A DNA stretch of 64,000 bases from Betaproteobacteria bacterium Ga0077527 (GTDB lineage Bacteria > Pseudomonadota > Gammaproteobacteria > Burkholderiales > SG8-41), in contig LNDW01000003.1 of NCBI GenBank assembly GCA_001464815.1, positions 1-64,000 of the forward strand, written 5' to 3'. The notes under the pieces are model-generated. The model did not search any database, was not told the origin of the DNA, and was given only the letters and a program-made list of their open reading frames with translations. Positions 19,151-28,768 of the stretch are shown piece by piece. The translations under genes were made by a program, and so were the position numbers. How positions within the stretch are numbered: position 1 is the stretch's first letter; each line of letters starts with the position of its first letter.

Positions 19151-20124
19151 AAAAACTCAGTATTCTTTCCAGCCTCGGCGTGTTGTTGATGCTCAACCTT
19201 GGGGCTGTGCAGGCCCAGAAGCCGGCCTCCGACTATCCCAACCGGCCTGTGCGCCTGGTGGTCACCGCCGCACCAGGTGGCAGCAGCGATGGCGCATCGC
19301 GGGTGATTGCGCAGCGCCTTGGTGACAAGTGGGGACAGCAGTTCGTCATCGACAACCGCGGCGGCGCCGGCGGCATCATCGGCACCAGCACCATCGCCAC
19401 GGCACAGCCCGACGGTTACACCATCGGCATGGTGTCGCTGCGTTTTTCGGTCAACCCGAGTCTGCTCAAGGTGCCGTACGATCCGGTGAAGGATTTTGTC
19501 CATCTGACGATGTCCGCAGCGGTCGGCAACGTGCTGGTGGTCAATATCAAGTCGCCGATCACATCGGTCAAGGAACTGGTGGCGCAGGCCAGGGAAAAAC
19601 CCGGCGCGCTGACCTTCGCATCCTCGGGCATCGGTGGTGCGCCGCATCTTGCCGGTGAATTCTTCGCCCAGCAGACCGGTGTCAAACTGACTCACATCGC
19701 CTACAAGGGCGGCGGTCCCGCAGTTGCCGACCTGCTCGGCGGCAACGTCACCATGAGTTTTGCCTCGCTGACCTCGGCACTGCCGCATATCCAGGGCAAG
19801 CGCCTGCGCCCCCTGGCGGTGGCGGCAAAAACCCGGGCAAGGCAGTTGCCCGAGGTGATGACCATGCGCGAGGCCGGCGTCGGTGAGATCGCCGTGCTCG
19901 ACTGGCAGGGCCTGCTGGCGCCGCGCGGCACACCGAAGGCCGTCACCGACAAGCTGGGCAACGAGATGCGCGCCATCCTGAAGGAACCCGATGTCGAGAA
20001 GCGTTTTGACGCGATGGGTCTCGACATCTACGCCACCAGCGGCGAGGAATTCCGCAAGCTGGTGGAGGAGGAAATCAAGCGTTGGGCCGTTGTGGTGAAA
20101 ACAGCCGGCATCAAAGGGGAGTGA
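19147..20124 (+). CDS. Bug-family (TctC) periplasmic substrate-binding protein
   Basis: A 325-residue protein with a signal peptide (MKKLSILSSLGVLLMLNLGAVQAQ) and the Bug fold hallmarks YPNRPVRLVVTAAPGGSSD, VIDNRGGAGGIIG and HIAYKGGGPAVADLLGG. Bug proteins capture carboxylates or related small molecules for tripartite tricarboxylate transporters, but no TctA/TctB genes are nearby. Ends 1 bp before the asparaginase homologue, so probably the same operon. Confidence 0.92.
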   Translation: MKKLSILSSLGVLLMLNLGAVQAQKPASDYPNRPVRLVVTAAPGGSSDGASRVIAQRLGDKWGQQFVIDNRGGAGGIIGTSTIATAQPDGYTIGMVSLRFSVNPSLLKVPYDPVKDFVHLTMSAAVGNVLVVNIKSPITSVKELVAQAREKPGALTFASSGIGGAPHLAGEFFAQQTGVKLTHIAYKGGGPAVADLLGGNVTMSFASLTSALPHIQGKRLRPLAVAAKTRARQLPEVMTMREAGVGEIAVLDWQGLLAPRGTPKAVTDKLGNEMRAILKEPDVEKRFDAMGLDIYATSGEEFRKLVEEEIKRWAVVVKTAGIKGE

Positions 20125-20125
20125 C

Positions 20126-21121
20126 ATGACAAAACCCAAAATCGCCGTGGTCGGAACCGGCGGCACCATCGCCTCGCGTTATGACGCGAAGCTCGGCGGC
20201 CATGTCTCCGCCGCCAGCGCGAGCGATCTGGTCAGCGCGGTGCCGGCACTGGCCGATGTCGCCGAGGTGGTGGTGGTCGAACACTCCAACATCAACAGCG
20301 CGCTGATGGACAGCGCTACTGCCTTCGCGCTGCGCGACACGCTGCGCAGAGTGCTGGCTGATCCTGCGGTGCGGGGAGCGGTGGTCACCCACGGCACAGC
20401 GACGCTCGAGGAAACCGCCTATCTGATGGATCTAACCGTGGGCGGCGACAAGCCGGTGGTGATGACCGGCGCCCAGCGTAATGCCGACGAGAGCGACCCT
20501 GACGGTCCGCGCAATCTGCTGTATGCGGCAATGATCGCCGCCACACCCGCCGCGGCAGGGCGTGGCGTGATGGTGTCGCTGGGAAGCGAAATCCATGCCG
20601 CGCGTGATGTGACCAAGACCAACCCCGAGGTGCTGACCTGTTTCGGCGCGCGTGACCTGGGGCCGATCGGCGCAGTGTCCAAGGGGGGCGTGGCTTTTTT
20701 TGCTCGACCCGAAGGACGGTTACAGATCGAAGTCGACCACATCAAAAACAATGTGCAGTTGATCCGCATGGCGCAGGGTGCCAGCGACCTGTTTTTTCAG
20801 GCCTGCATCGCCGGCAGGGTTGATGGCATCGTGGTCGAGGGCACCGGTGGCGGCAACGTCAACCGGCCGTTCTACGACGGGGTCTGCGCCGCGATTGAAG
20901 CCGGCATCCCGGTGGTTGCTGGTGTGCGCCTGCCTTCCGGGGCGCCGCATTTCGGCAAGGGTTATGCCGGCTCCTTCCAGAGCCTGCTCGCGAAGGGGGC
21001 GATAGCCTCCGGTTTTCTGAGCGGCCTGAAGGCGCGCATCCTGCTGATGGTCGCGCTGGCAAAGACCCGCGACCGAAACGAATTGCAAGCCCTGTTCAAC
21101 ACCGCCGGCGGACTGGTCTGA
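20126..21121 (+). CDS. Asparaginase-family protein with altered catalytic Asp
   Basis: A 331-residue member of the asparaginase/glutaminase family. Present: VGTGGTIASRYD (first threonine nucleophile, about residue 12), THGTATLEETAY (second threonine loop, about 92-103), RDVTKTN with the catalytic lysine (about 160). In E. coli AnsB the loop reads THGTDTMEETAY, and the Asp is part of the Thr-Lys-Asp triad; here it is Ala, encoded by gcg. No signal peptide is seen, so a cytoplasmic enzyme. It may have reduced or changed activity. It sits between two Bug genes and near two amidases. Confidence 0.88.
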   Translation: MTKPKIAVVGTGGTIASRYDAKLGGHVSAASASDLVSAVPALADVAEVVVVEHSNINSALMDSATAFALRDTLRRVLADPAVRGAVVTHGTATLEETAYLMDLTVGGDKPVVMTGAQRNADESDPDGPRNLLYAAMIAATPAAAGRGVMVSLGSEIHAARDVTKTNPEVLTCFGARDLGPIGAVSKGGVAFFARPEGRLQIEVDHIKNNVQLIRMAQGASDLFFQACIAGRVDGIVVEGTGGGNVNRPFYDGVCAAIEAGIPVVAGVRLPSGAPHFGKGYAGSFQSLLAKGAIASGFLSGLKARILLMVALAKTRDRNELQALFNTAGGLV

Positions 21122-21149
21122 GCCGGGACTTTCTTTCTTGGAGAACCAA

Positions 21150-22121
21150 ATGATTAAACCCCTTCTTGCACTGGCAGCATTGGGTGCAACCCTGCTGTTG
21201 CCGGGCTTTGCCGCGGCACAAAACTGGCCCAACCGCAGCATCCGCTGGATCAGTCCCTTCGCACCGGGCGGCGGTGCCGACATCACTTCGCGCGCCATCG
21301 CACAGCGCCTTTCCGTTACTTTGGGCCAGCAGGTGGTGGTGGACAACCGCGGTGGTGCCGGAGGCATGCTCGGTGTGGAACTGGGCGCGAAGTCGCCACC
21401 GGACGGTTACACCGTGACCCTGGGTACTATTGGCCCGATCGCGATCAACCCCAGCCTCTACAAAAAGATGAACTATGACGCGCAGCGCGACCTGATTGCG
21501 GTGACCCAGGCGGCCAATGCGCTGAACGTGCTGGTGATCCATCCTTCGTTGCCGACCAAAAATGTCAAGGAACTGGTGGCACTTGCCAAGTCGCGTCCCG
21601 GCCAGTTGAACTACGGTTCTTCTGGATCTGGCGCCACGGATCATCTTGCAGGTGAGCTGTTCAACGCGCTGACCGGGGCGAAGATGGTGCACATCCCGTA
21701 CAAAGGCGGCGCTCCGGCGATGCTCGACCTGGTGTCGGGGAATGTGCAGATCGTGTTTTCCACGGTCAGCACCGCTCTTGGCGCCATCGAGTCGAAGCGG
21801 GTGCGCGCGCTGGCGATGACCGGCAATCAGCGCTTCGAGTTGATGCCCGAATTGCCGACTGTGGCCGAGGCCGGACTCAAGGGTTTCGAGGTCAACAACT
21901 GGTACGGCGTGTTTCTGCCGGCTGGCACGCCACGCGACATCGTCAACCGCCTCAATGCCGAGGTGGTGAAGGCGCTTGCCCAGCCGGATGTGAAAAAACG
22001 CCTGCTTGAATCCGGCATTGTCGCGGCGTCGAGCACGCCGGAGGCTTTCACTGCCTACGTCAAGGCCGAAACGGCGAAGTGGGCGAAAGTGATCCGCGAC
22101 GCCAATATCACCGTCGAGTAA
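21150..22121 (+). CDS. Bug-family (TctC) periplasmic substrate-binding protein
   Basis: A 323-residue Bug protein with a signal peptide (MIKPLLALAALGATLLLPGFAAAQ), then WPNRSIRWISPFAPGGGADITSR, VVDNRGGAGGMLG and HIPYKGGAPAMLDLVSG. ATG 21150 has a TTGGAGAACCA ribosome site. It follows the asparaginase homologue by 28 bp. Ligand unknown; the operon suggests an amide, amino acid or derived carboxylate. Confidence 0.92.
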   Translation: MIKPLLALAALGATLLLPGFAAAQNWPNRSIRWISPFAPGGGADITSRAIAQRLSVTLGQQVVVDNRGGAGGMLGVELGAKSPPDGYTVTLGTIGPIAINPSLYKKMNYDAQRDLIAVTQAANALNVLVIHPSLPTKNVKELVALAKSRPGQLNYGSSGSGATDHLAGELFNALTGAKMVHIPYKGGAPAMLDLVSGNVQIVFSTVSTALGAIESKRVRALAMTGNQRFELMPELPTVAEAGLKGFEVNNWYGVFLPAGTPRDIVNRLNAEVVKALAQPDVKKRLLESGIVAASSTPEAFTAYVKAETAKWAKVIRDANITVE

Positions 22122-22143
22122 ACCTGCGGCCGGTACCCGTTAT

Positions 22144-23436
22144 TTACCTGCCGTGGGCGTGCCAGGTCCACAGCGCCGCTTCAAACAGCGCGTGGTCGCG
22201 GTCGCGCCGCGCCACCAGCTGAACTCCCACCGGCAGGCCCTGTTCGCCGCTGTACAGGGGCAGTGTCACTGACGGCGTGTGAGCCGCGGTCCAGATCGAG
22301 CTGAAGGCCGCGGAGCCGGTGGCATTAAGGCCTACCGGCGGCACCCCCGGCGCCGAAGGCGTCAGGATGATGTCGAAGTCACGGAAAATGTCATCCAGTT
22401 GCAGGCGCAGCTTTTCGGCATCGGCACGGGCTTCGCGGTATTCCGCGAAAGTGTAGGCGAGGCCGTGTTTGAGCCGGTTGTCACGCAGCGTCTGGCTGAT
22501 GCGCTCGTAGTGATGGTTGATTTCCCAGGCGCGGTTGCGTGCGAACTCGAAGCTAGATATGCGCTGGTGGATTTCCTCGATCGGGTCGAAGCTGGCCGGC
22601 AGGTTGAGGTCACTGACTTTGGCGCCGGCCTTGGCCATGGTCTCGGCACAGCCTTCAATCGCGGCCTTGGTCGCAGCATCGGTCTTGTCCCAGAACTGGG
22701 TGCGGCAGACACCAACGCGTGGCGGCTTGCCTGCGTCCAGCGCGGGCGCCGCACCATGTTCACCGGCGAGCACGTGGCGGTAGAGCGTGATGTCTTCAAC
22801 CGACCGTGCGATCAGCCCCAGCGTATCCAGCGAGCCCGCGGCTTCCATCACGCCGGCCAGGCGCAGATCGCCCCAAGTCGGGCGATAACCAAAGCAGCCG
22901 TTGTACGCGGCAGGGCGGATGGTGGAGCCGGTGGTCTGGGTACCGATGGCGAGAGGGACCATGTTGTCGCCCACTGCCGCCGCCGAGCCGCTTGAAGAGC
23001 CGCCGGGCGTGCGCTTCGGGTCCATCGGATGCATGGTCTTGCCGGGATGGCGGTTGGCGAATTCGGTGGTCACCGTCTTGCCCATGACCAGACCGCCTGC
23101 ACGCCGTGTCAGCGCGACACAGGTCGCATCAGTGCGCGGGCGATGGCCGGCATGGATCGGAGTGCCGTATTCGGTCGGCATGTCGGCGGTGTCGATGATG
23201 TCCTTGATACCCACCGGCACACCCTGTAACAGTCCACGTTCGCTGCGTTTGTCGATGGCACGCGCCTGACGCAGCACCAGCTCGGGATCGAGGAATTGCC
23301 AGGCCTGGACCGCGGGTTCGCGCCGCGCGATGTGTTCGAGGCAGGATTGCGCCACGGCCTCGGCGCTTGCGCGGCCGGCATGGACGGTTGCAACGATTTC
23401 AGTCGCGGTCAATTCGTGCAGGGATTTTTGTGCCAC
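22144..23436 (-). CDS. Amidase signature enzyme
   Basis: A 430-residue amidase with triad segments GVPVGIKDIIDTADMPTEYGTP (Lys), RTPGGSSSGSAAAVG and GTQTTGSTIRPAAYNGCFGYRPT (nucleophilic Ser). GTG 23434-23436 is chosen because GGAG lies 6 bases upstream; an upstream GTG at 23469 would add 11 residues. It faces the amidase-Bug-asparaginase-Bug run convergently, 22 bp from the last Bug gene, and seems a second, independent amidase of the same cluster. No AtzG-like partner follows. Confidence 0.87.
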   Translation of the reverse strand: MAQKSLHELTATEIVATVHAGRASAEAVAQSCLEHIARREPAVQAWQFLDPELVLRQARAIDKRSERGLLQGVPVGIKDIIDTADMPTEYGTPIHAGHRPRTDATCVALTRRAGGLVMGKTVTTEFANRHPGKTMHPMDPKRTPGGSSSGSAAAVGDNMVPLAIGTQTTGSTIRPAAYNGCFGYRPTWGDLRLAGVMEAAGSLDTLGLIARSVEDITLYRHVLAGEHGAAPALDAGKPPRVGVCRTQFWDKTDAATKAAIEGCAETMAKAGAKVSDLNLPASFDPIEEIHQRISSFEFARNRAWEINHHYERISQTLRDNRLKHGLAYTFAEYREARADAEKLRLQLDDIFRDFDIILTPSAPGVPPVGLNATGSAAFSSIWTAAHTPSVTLPLYSGEQGLPVGVQLVARRDRDHALFEAALWTWHAHGR

Positions 23437-23569
23437 TGGAGACTCCGGAATCGATCTTGGGGATGACACCGATTGTAGCGGCCGTACGCAGCACGGAATA
23501 CGCCGAGTTCACATCGCGCAGCATGGCGGATGGCAAAGCTCATTTATAATCCAGCCTTTTCGCGCAGAC

Positions 23570-24469
23570 ATGTGGTTCAAAAATCTGGTGGCCTATCGCC
23601 TGCCTGCCGGTGCCGGCGAAGCAGACGATCTTGATCGCAAGCTGGCGTCGCAGGGCTTGCAGCCCTGTGGCGGATTCCAGATGGAAAGCCGCGGCTGGGT
23701 CTGTCCGCATGAGGATGGACTTTTTGTCCATCGGCAAAACCGGCACTGGCTGATCGCACTGGGTGAGGAGCAGAAATTGCTCCCGGCCTCGGTCGTCAGG
23801 CAGGAGGCCGAAGACCGTGCCGAGGTGATCGCGCGGGAACAGGCGCATCCGGTCGGCCGCAAGCAGATGCGCGACCTCAAGGCACAGGTGCTCAACGAGC
23901 TGCTGCCGCGCGCGCTGGTACGACGGCGCCAGACCCGGGCCTGGATCGATGCCGCGGGCGGCTGGCTGGCGGTGGATACCTCCGGCGAAGCCAAGGCGGA
24001 ACAGTTCATGGAGGTGTTCCGCCGCAGTGATGACAGCATCACTGCGCGCCGCCTCGAAACCGAACGTTCCCCGGCTTCCGCGCTGGCCTCCTGGCTGGTC
24101 GAGGGTGATGCGCCGGGTGTGTTCACCATCGACCAGGACCTGGAACTGCGCGCCAATGACGGCAGCAAGGCCACGGTGCGTTATTCACGTCATGACCTCG
24201 GCGGCCGTGAAATCCGCGATCATCTGTCCTCGGGCAAGACCGTGGTGCAGTTGGGCCTGACCTGGAACGACCGCATTTCGTTCGTGCTCAATGACCAGTT
24301 GCAGATCAAGCGCCTGTCCTTTCTTGACATCCTGAAGCGCGAAAGTGATGCCGAAGTCGAAAACGACGAGCAGCAGTTCGAGCTGGATTTTGCGCTGATG
24401 AGCGGCGAACTCGCGCTGCTGCTGCGCGACCTGACTCAGGCACTCGGTGGCGAGAAATCACGCGCTTGA
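23570..24469 (+). CDS. rdgC: Recombination-associated protein RdgC
   Basis: A 299-residue RdgC, a ring-shaped DNA-binding protein that moderates RecA activity. The N-terminus MWFKNLVAYRL, the central GRKQMRDLKAQVLNELLPRA and the C-terminal LTWNDRISFVLNDQLQIKRLSFLDI are characteristic. ATG 23570 matches the family start; the frame extends upstream to 23330 inside the amidase shadow. Ends before a strong bidirectional terminator. Confidence 0.95.
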   Translation: MWFKNLVAYRLPAGAGEADDLDRKLASQGLQPCGGFQMESRGWVCPHEDGLFVHRQNRHWLIALGEEQKLLPASVVRQEAEDRAEVIAREQAHPVGRKQMRDLKAQVLNELLPRALVRRRQTRAWIDAAGGWLAVDTSGEAKAEQFMEVFRRSDDSITARRLETERSPASALASWLVEGDAPGVFTIDQDLELRANDGSKATVRYSRHDLGGREIRDHLSSGKTVVQLGLTWNDRISFVLNDQLQIKRLSFLDILKRESDAEVENDEQQFELDFALMSGELALLLRDLTQALGGEKSRA

Positions 24470-24490
24470 AATTGCACCGTGACAGCAATA

Positions 24491-24520
24491 AAAAAGGCAC
24501 GCCGAAGCGTGCCTTTTTTA
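24491..24520. terminator. Bidirectional intrinsic terminator between rdgC and rne
   Basis: A perfect 7-bp stem GGCACGC/GCGTGCC (24496-24502 with 24507-24513) and CGAA loop, with an A-run before and a T-run after, so it can stop both rdgC (+) and rne (-) transcription. Confidence 0.93.
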
Positions 24521-24544
24521 TTTTAAAACAAGCACTTGCATGTG
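24515..24544 (+). repeat. Dispersed AT-rich repeat, copy 4
   Basis: Core AAAACAAGCACTTG at 24525-24538 (11 of 14 consensus positions), right after the terminator in the convergent rdgC/rne junction. Confidence 0.45.
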
Positions 24545-24551
24545 ACTGCCA

Positions 24552-27290
24552 TCAGTTGCGGGTTTCCACCTGCTGCAAAGGCTCCTGGCTCACCGTGTCC
24601 CGCACCGGACGTACGCGTTTGACGCGTTTGGGGGCGCCGTCATCGGCGGCACTGGCGGCGGCCGCGACACGTTCACCGCGGGTTTCAACCTGCTGCAGTC
24701 CGGAAGACCAGTCGAGCTTCAGCGCAGGGGCGGGGATCGCTACAGTGGCGTGAGCCACAGCGGCCTGCGCCACGATCGGCTCGACGGCAACGGGCGGTTC
24801 GGCAACCACCATCGGGGCGGCAGGCGCGGCTACCGGCATCGGCACCACCGGTGCCTGCACCGCGGACGCCGGCGTCTCCGGAACTGACACTTCAGCAGCG
24901 ACCGGGGCGCTGTGCTGCACTGACTCGCGCACGATTTCTTCTTTTGTGATTTCTTCAGCCGCGGCATTCGGATTCGGGATCGCGGATTGAACGTCGGGAT
25001 GCGGCACAAAAGGTGTGCGCGGATACCAGACCCGGTCACCCCTCGGCTCACGTTCGCGACCACCCTGAGACCGCGCTTCGCTGCCCTGTCCCTCTGCGAC
25101 ATGGCTGTCGACGCCGTTGGCATTACGCTCGCCACGCTCGGCACCACCACGGCGCCCGCGGCGGCGGCGATTGCCGTTGCGTTCCTCGCCGGCCTGGTTA
25201 TCACCGACCGGTGCGGCGTTCAACTGCTCTGAAAGTTCAGCGGCTTGAGGAGCTTCCGTAGCTATGGGGCGCTGATTCTCGCGCGCCTCGGTGCTGCGTT
25301 CGCCGCGGACGTCGCGGCCGCGGCGCTGGCGGTCCTCGCCACGGCCTTCGGCACGCGGCTCGCCGCGCTCATGGCGTTCACCGCCACGGTTGCCGCCGCG
25401 GCCGCCACGGCCGCCGCGCTCGCCACGTTCACCACGGCCCTGGGCGCCGCGCTCGCCGCGGTCACTGCGCTCACCGCGTTGCGGGCGGCTGCCCGAACCT
25501 GAACCCCGCTGGGGACGCGCAGCCCGTGCCGGCGCTTCGCCTGCAGTCACGGCGGCTTCAGCCGCCGGCTTGCGCCTGAACCAGCCCATGATCTTGCCAA
25601 TGATGCCGTCGTCGCCCGCGGCAGCAGCCTGTGCGGGCACAGCCGCAGGCGCTGGCGCTGCCTGCGGCGCTGAAACCGGTGCCGGCTGCATCGGAGTGAT
25701 GCCCTTGACCGCGGCCTCGGGGCGAGGCGCCGCGGCTTCGGCGGTACCAGCGTCTTTTTCCTCTTCGCTCGGTGCCTGCACCATTTCGTAGCTCGGTGCC
25801 AGCGGTTCGCTGTTGTTGAGGTCATCGTGGCGCAGTCGCGTCACGGTGTAGTTCGGCGTTTCGATGTGGATGTTCGGGATCAGCACCACGCTGACACGGT
25901 GGCGTGCCTCGAACATCTGCAGGTCGACACGTTTTTCGTTGAGCAGGAAAGTTGCGACATCCACCGGTACCTGGGCATGCACCGCCGCGGTGTTGTCCTT
26001 CATCGACTCTTCCTGAATGATGCGCAGGATGTGCAGCGCCGTCGATTCGGTGCCGCGGATGTGGCCGACGCCGTGGCAGCGCGGGCAGGGGCTGTGGCTT
26101 GATTCGCCGAGCGAGGGACGCAGGCGCTGACGCGACAGCTCCATCAGGCCGAAGCGCGAAATCTTGCCGATCTGGACGCGGGCACGGTCGTACTTCAGCG
26201 CGTCACGCAGGCGGTTTTCCACCTCACGCTGGTTGCGCTGCGACTCCATGTCGATGAAGTCGATGACCACCAGGCCACCGAGATCGCGCAGGCGCAGCTG
26301 GCGCGCGGCCTCATCGGCGGCCTCAAGGTTGGTGCGGAATGCGGTTTCTTCAATGTCGGCGCCGCGGGTCGACCGCGCCGAATTGACGTCAATCGCCACC
26401 AACGCCTCAGTGTGGTCGATGACCACCGCGCCGCCGGAGGGCAGATTGACCGAGCGCGAAAACGCGGATTCGATCTGATGCTCGATCTGGAAGCGCGAAA
26501 ACAGCGGCACGTCATCGTGGTAGAGCTTGGCGCGATCGACGTAATTGGGCATCACATGCCCCATGAACTGCACCGCCTGCTCGTGGATCGACGCGGTGTC
26601 GATCAGGATCTCGCCGATGTCCTCGTGGAAGTAGTCGCGGATGGCCCGGATCACCAGGCTTGATTCCTGGAAGATCAGGAAGGCGCCGTCCTGCTGCTTG
26701 GCGGCATCCTCGATCGCGTGCCACAACTGCAGCAGGTAGGCGAGGTCCCAGTTGAGCTCCTCGGCGCTGCGGCCGATGCCGGCGGTGCGCGCGATCACGC
26801 TCATGCCCTGGGGCACGTCGAGCTGGCCGACGGTTTCCTTCAGTTCGGCACGTTCTTCGCCCTCAATGCGCCGGGAAACGCCGCCGCCGCGCGGATTGTT
26901 CGGCATCAGCACCAGGTAACGGCCGGCGAGGCTGATGAAGGTGGTCAGTGCCGCGCCCTTGTTGCCGCGTTCGTCCTTGTCGACTTGGACGATGATTTCC
27001 TGGCGTTCGCGCAGGGCGTCCTGGATGCGGGCGGTGCTGACGTTGATGCCGGCCTTGAAGTAGGCGCGGGCCACTTCCTTGAACGGCAGAAAACCGTGGC
27101 GCTCATGGCCATAATCGACAAAGGCGGCCTCGAGGCTGGGCTCGATGCGGGTGATGACGCCCTTGTAGATGTTGCTCTTGCGCTGCTCCTTGCCTGCGGA
27201 TTCGATGTCGAGGTCGATCAGTTTCTGACCATCGACGATGGCGACGCGCAGCTCTTCGGCCTGCGTCGCATTGAACAACATGCGTTTCAT
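24552..27290 (-). CDS. rne: Ribonuclease E
   Basis: A 912-residue endoribonuclease and degradosome scaffold. The N-terminus [30 protein letters not shown] and S1 domain (about 38-120) are typical. Catalytic aspartates lie in ALVAIDVNS and [11 protein letters not shown], and the zinc-link is CPRCHG. After about residue 530 it is disordered: an Ala/Pro linker, then an Arg/Gly/Glu-rich tract with repeated RGE/GGRGG units, then Pro/Ala/Val-rich sequence, ending in QQVETRN, a motif that also occurs about 40 residues earlier (LQQVETRGE). The basic tract is probably for RNA binding or partner docking. Confidence 0.97.
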   Translation of the reverse strand: MKRMLFNATQAEELRVAIVDGQKLIDLDIESAGKEQRKSNIYKGVITRIEPSLEAAFVDYGHERHGFLPFKEVARAYFKAGINVSTARIQDALRERQEIIVQVDKDERGNKGAALTTFISLAGRYLVLMPNNPRGGGVSRRIEGEERAELKETVGQLDVPQGMSVIARTAGIGRSAEELNWDLAYLLQLWHAIEDAAKQQDGAFLIFQESSLVIRAIRDYFHEDIGEILIDTASIHEQAVQFMGHVMPNYVDRAKLYHDDVPLFSRFQIEHQIESAFSRSVNLPSGGAVVIDHTEALVAIDVNSARSTRGADIEETAFRTNLEAADEAARQLRLRDLGGLVVIDFIDMESQRNQREVENRLRDALKYDRARVQIGKISRFGLMELSRQRLRPSLGESSHSPCPRCHGVGHIRGTESTALHILRIIQEESMKDNTAAVHAQVPVDVATFLLNEKRVDLQMFEARHRVSVVLIPNIHIETPNYTVTRLRHDDLNNSEPLAPSYEMVQAPSEEEKDAGTAEAAAPRPEAAVKGITPMQPAPVSAPQAAPAPAAVPAQAAAAGDDGIIGKIMGWFRRKPAAEAAVTAGEAPARAARPQRGSGSGSRPQRGERSDRGERGAQGRGERGERGGRGGRGGNRGGERHERGEPRAEGRGEDRQRRGRDVRGERSTEARENQRPIATEAPQAAELSEQLNAAPVGDNQAGEERNGNRRRRGRRGGAERGERNANGVDSHVAEGQGSEARSQGGREREPRGDRVWYPRTPFVPHPDVQSAIPNPNAAAEEITKEEIVRESVQHSAPVAAEVSVPETPASAVQAPVVPMPVAAPAAPMVVAEPPVAVEPIVAQAAVAHATVAIPAPALKLDWSSGLQQVETRGERVAAAASAADDGAPKRVKRVRPVRDTVSQEPLQQVETRN

Positions 27291-27802
27291 TTTCTTCTTC
27301 TCCCGCGCCCAAGGAACTTCAGGTGATTTGCACGGGATGATGCAACCGCTTTGATGCAGCCGGCGCCGTTCAGGCGGGGCTCTCGAGGGGGTTCAACCGT
27401 TATGACTGGATGAGTCTATGGTGATCGCTGTCCTGGAGTTGGTTTGCATCCTGCTTGGAGCCGCGCGGTTCGCGCAGCTCCGGGATTCTGTCAGTGCCTT
27501 GAGCGCGTAATTCGACTACCATCGCTACTTCAAGTGGTGAGCGACTTAACCGGGTGTTTTTACAGCCTGTTCAACACCCGCGGCATGCGCAGCGGGCATT
27601 CATCGCAATCTCGACGACGCCGCATTCGCGGCTGTGCGTCATCCATTGCGGAGCGTACCGGGGCACGGGGAGGCTTGAAGGGTGGAGCCATGTGTCGCGA
27701 TTCGAGTGTAGCGAAGTCGTTGACACAGGCTGTTGCTTCGGGTCTCCGGAATCCGGTGACCATGCCGCCCGGCCGGGTGGCGCTGCCAAGAAGTATAGGT
27801 AA
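27291..27802. other. rne/rluC divergent intergenic region (512 bp), probable long rne leader
   Basis: No supported gene; small frames here have no recognisable protein character. In E. coli rne has a long structured 5' leader through which RNase E controls its own mRNA, and the position fits a similar leader. Weak promoter-like elements for rne occur on the minus strand around 27515-27555 (TTGAAG, 17 bp, TTACGC). Nothing stronger was found for rluC. Confidence 0.4.
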
Positions 27803-28768
27803 ATGAACGAGTTAAGTAAAGATTCCAGAATGCGGCAGGTGGTCGATGAGGAATCGGCCGGGCAGCGCATCGACAACTACCTGATGCGGCTGCTGAAAGG
27901 AGTGCCGAAAAGCCATGTCTACCGCATCCTGCGCAGCGGCGAAGTGCGGGTGAACAGTGGCCGTATCGGTCCTGATTACCGTCTCCAGTCCGGGGATCTG
28001 CTGCGCCTGCCGCCGGTCCGGGTCGCCCGGCCTGAGACGCCGCGCCGGCCGGCTGCTACTGGTTTCAAGCCGGTGGTGCTGTTCGAGGACGAGGTGTTGC
28101 TGGCCATCGACAAACCCGCAGGGCTGGCGGTCCACGGCGGCAGCGGCGTCAGCTTCGGGGTGATCGAGGCCCTGCGCAGCGAGGTTTCAGCGCCCAAATT
28201 CCTGGAGCTGGTGCATCGCCTGGACCGCGAAACCTCGGGGGTGCTGCTGCTAGCCAAAAAACGCGCCGCGCTGGTCGAACTGCACCGCCAGCTACAGGCC
28301 GGCAAAACCGAAAAACGCTATCTGACCCTGGCCAGGGGCCGCTGGACCGAGCGCAAGCAGATCGTCGATCTGGCTCTGGAAAAAAGAGTATCAGGGGCGG
28401 GTGAGCGCAAGGTCAGCGTCAAGCCCGGTGGTGATCCTGCCTTGACCATTTTCCGGCTGGAACGTCATGTCGGCCCGTACAGCCTGCTCGATGCCGAGCT
28501 GAAGACCGGGCGCACCCACCAGATCCGGGTCCATCTTTCCCACCTCGGCTTTCCGATACTCGGTGATGACCGTTACGGGGATTTTGCACTGAACAAGACA
28601 CTGGTCCGCTCGGGCCTGAAGCGGATGTTCCTGCATGCGCGCAAGCTTGCCTTCCGCCATCCGCTGAGCGGCGAGGTGGTGTCTGTCGAGGCTGCGCTGC
28701 CCGCGGAATTGCAGCAGTTTATCGAACGCGTGAAACGAGAAGGCAAGGCCCATGTTGAAGCGCTTTGA
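27803..28768 (+). CDS. rluC: 23S rRNA pseudouridine synthase (positions 955/2504/2580)
   Basis: A 321-residue RluA-family enzyme: an N-terminal S4 RNA-binding domain (about 17-75, AGQRIDNYLMRLLKGVPKSHVYRILRSGEVRVN) and the catalytic HRLDRETSGVLLLAK near 135 with the active Asp. It ends with the conserved GRTHQIRVHLSHLGFPILGDDRYGD. The rne-rluC divergent order is the same as in E. coli. The next gene starts 17 bp inside its end. Confidence 0.94.
   Translation: MNELSKDSRMRQVVDEESAGQRIDNYLMRLLKGVPKSHVYRILRSGEVRVNSGRIGPDYRLQSGDLLRLPPVRVARPETPRRPAATGFKPVVLFEDEVLLAIDKPAGLAVHGGSGVSFGVIEALRSEVSAPKFLELVHRLDRETSGVLLLAKKRAALVELHRQLQAGKTEKRYLTLARGRWTERKQIVDLALEKRVSGAGERKVSVKPGGDPALTIFRLERHVGPYSLLDAELKTGRTHQIRVHLSHLGFPILGDDRYGDFALNKTLVRSGLKRMFLHARKLAFRHPLSGEVVSVEAALPAELQQFIERVKREGKAHVEAL

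Noticed and set aside
25245-25502. Antisense Ala/Arg-rich frames within rne
   Set aside because: Produced by the repetitive Arg/Gly codons of the RNase E C-terminal tract.
27444-27806. Plus-strand frames between rne and rluC
   Set aside because: Composition and lack of family match suggest non-coding leader DNA of rne.
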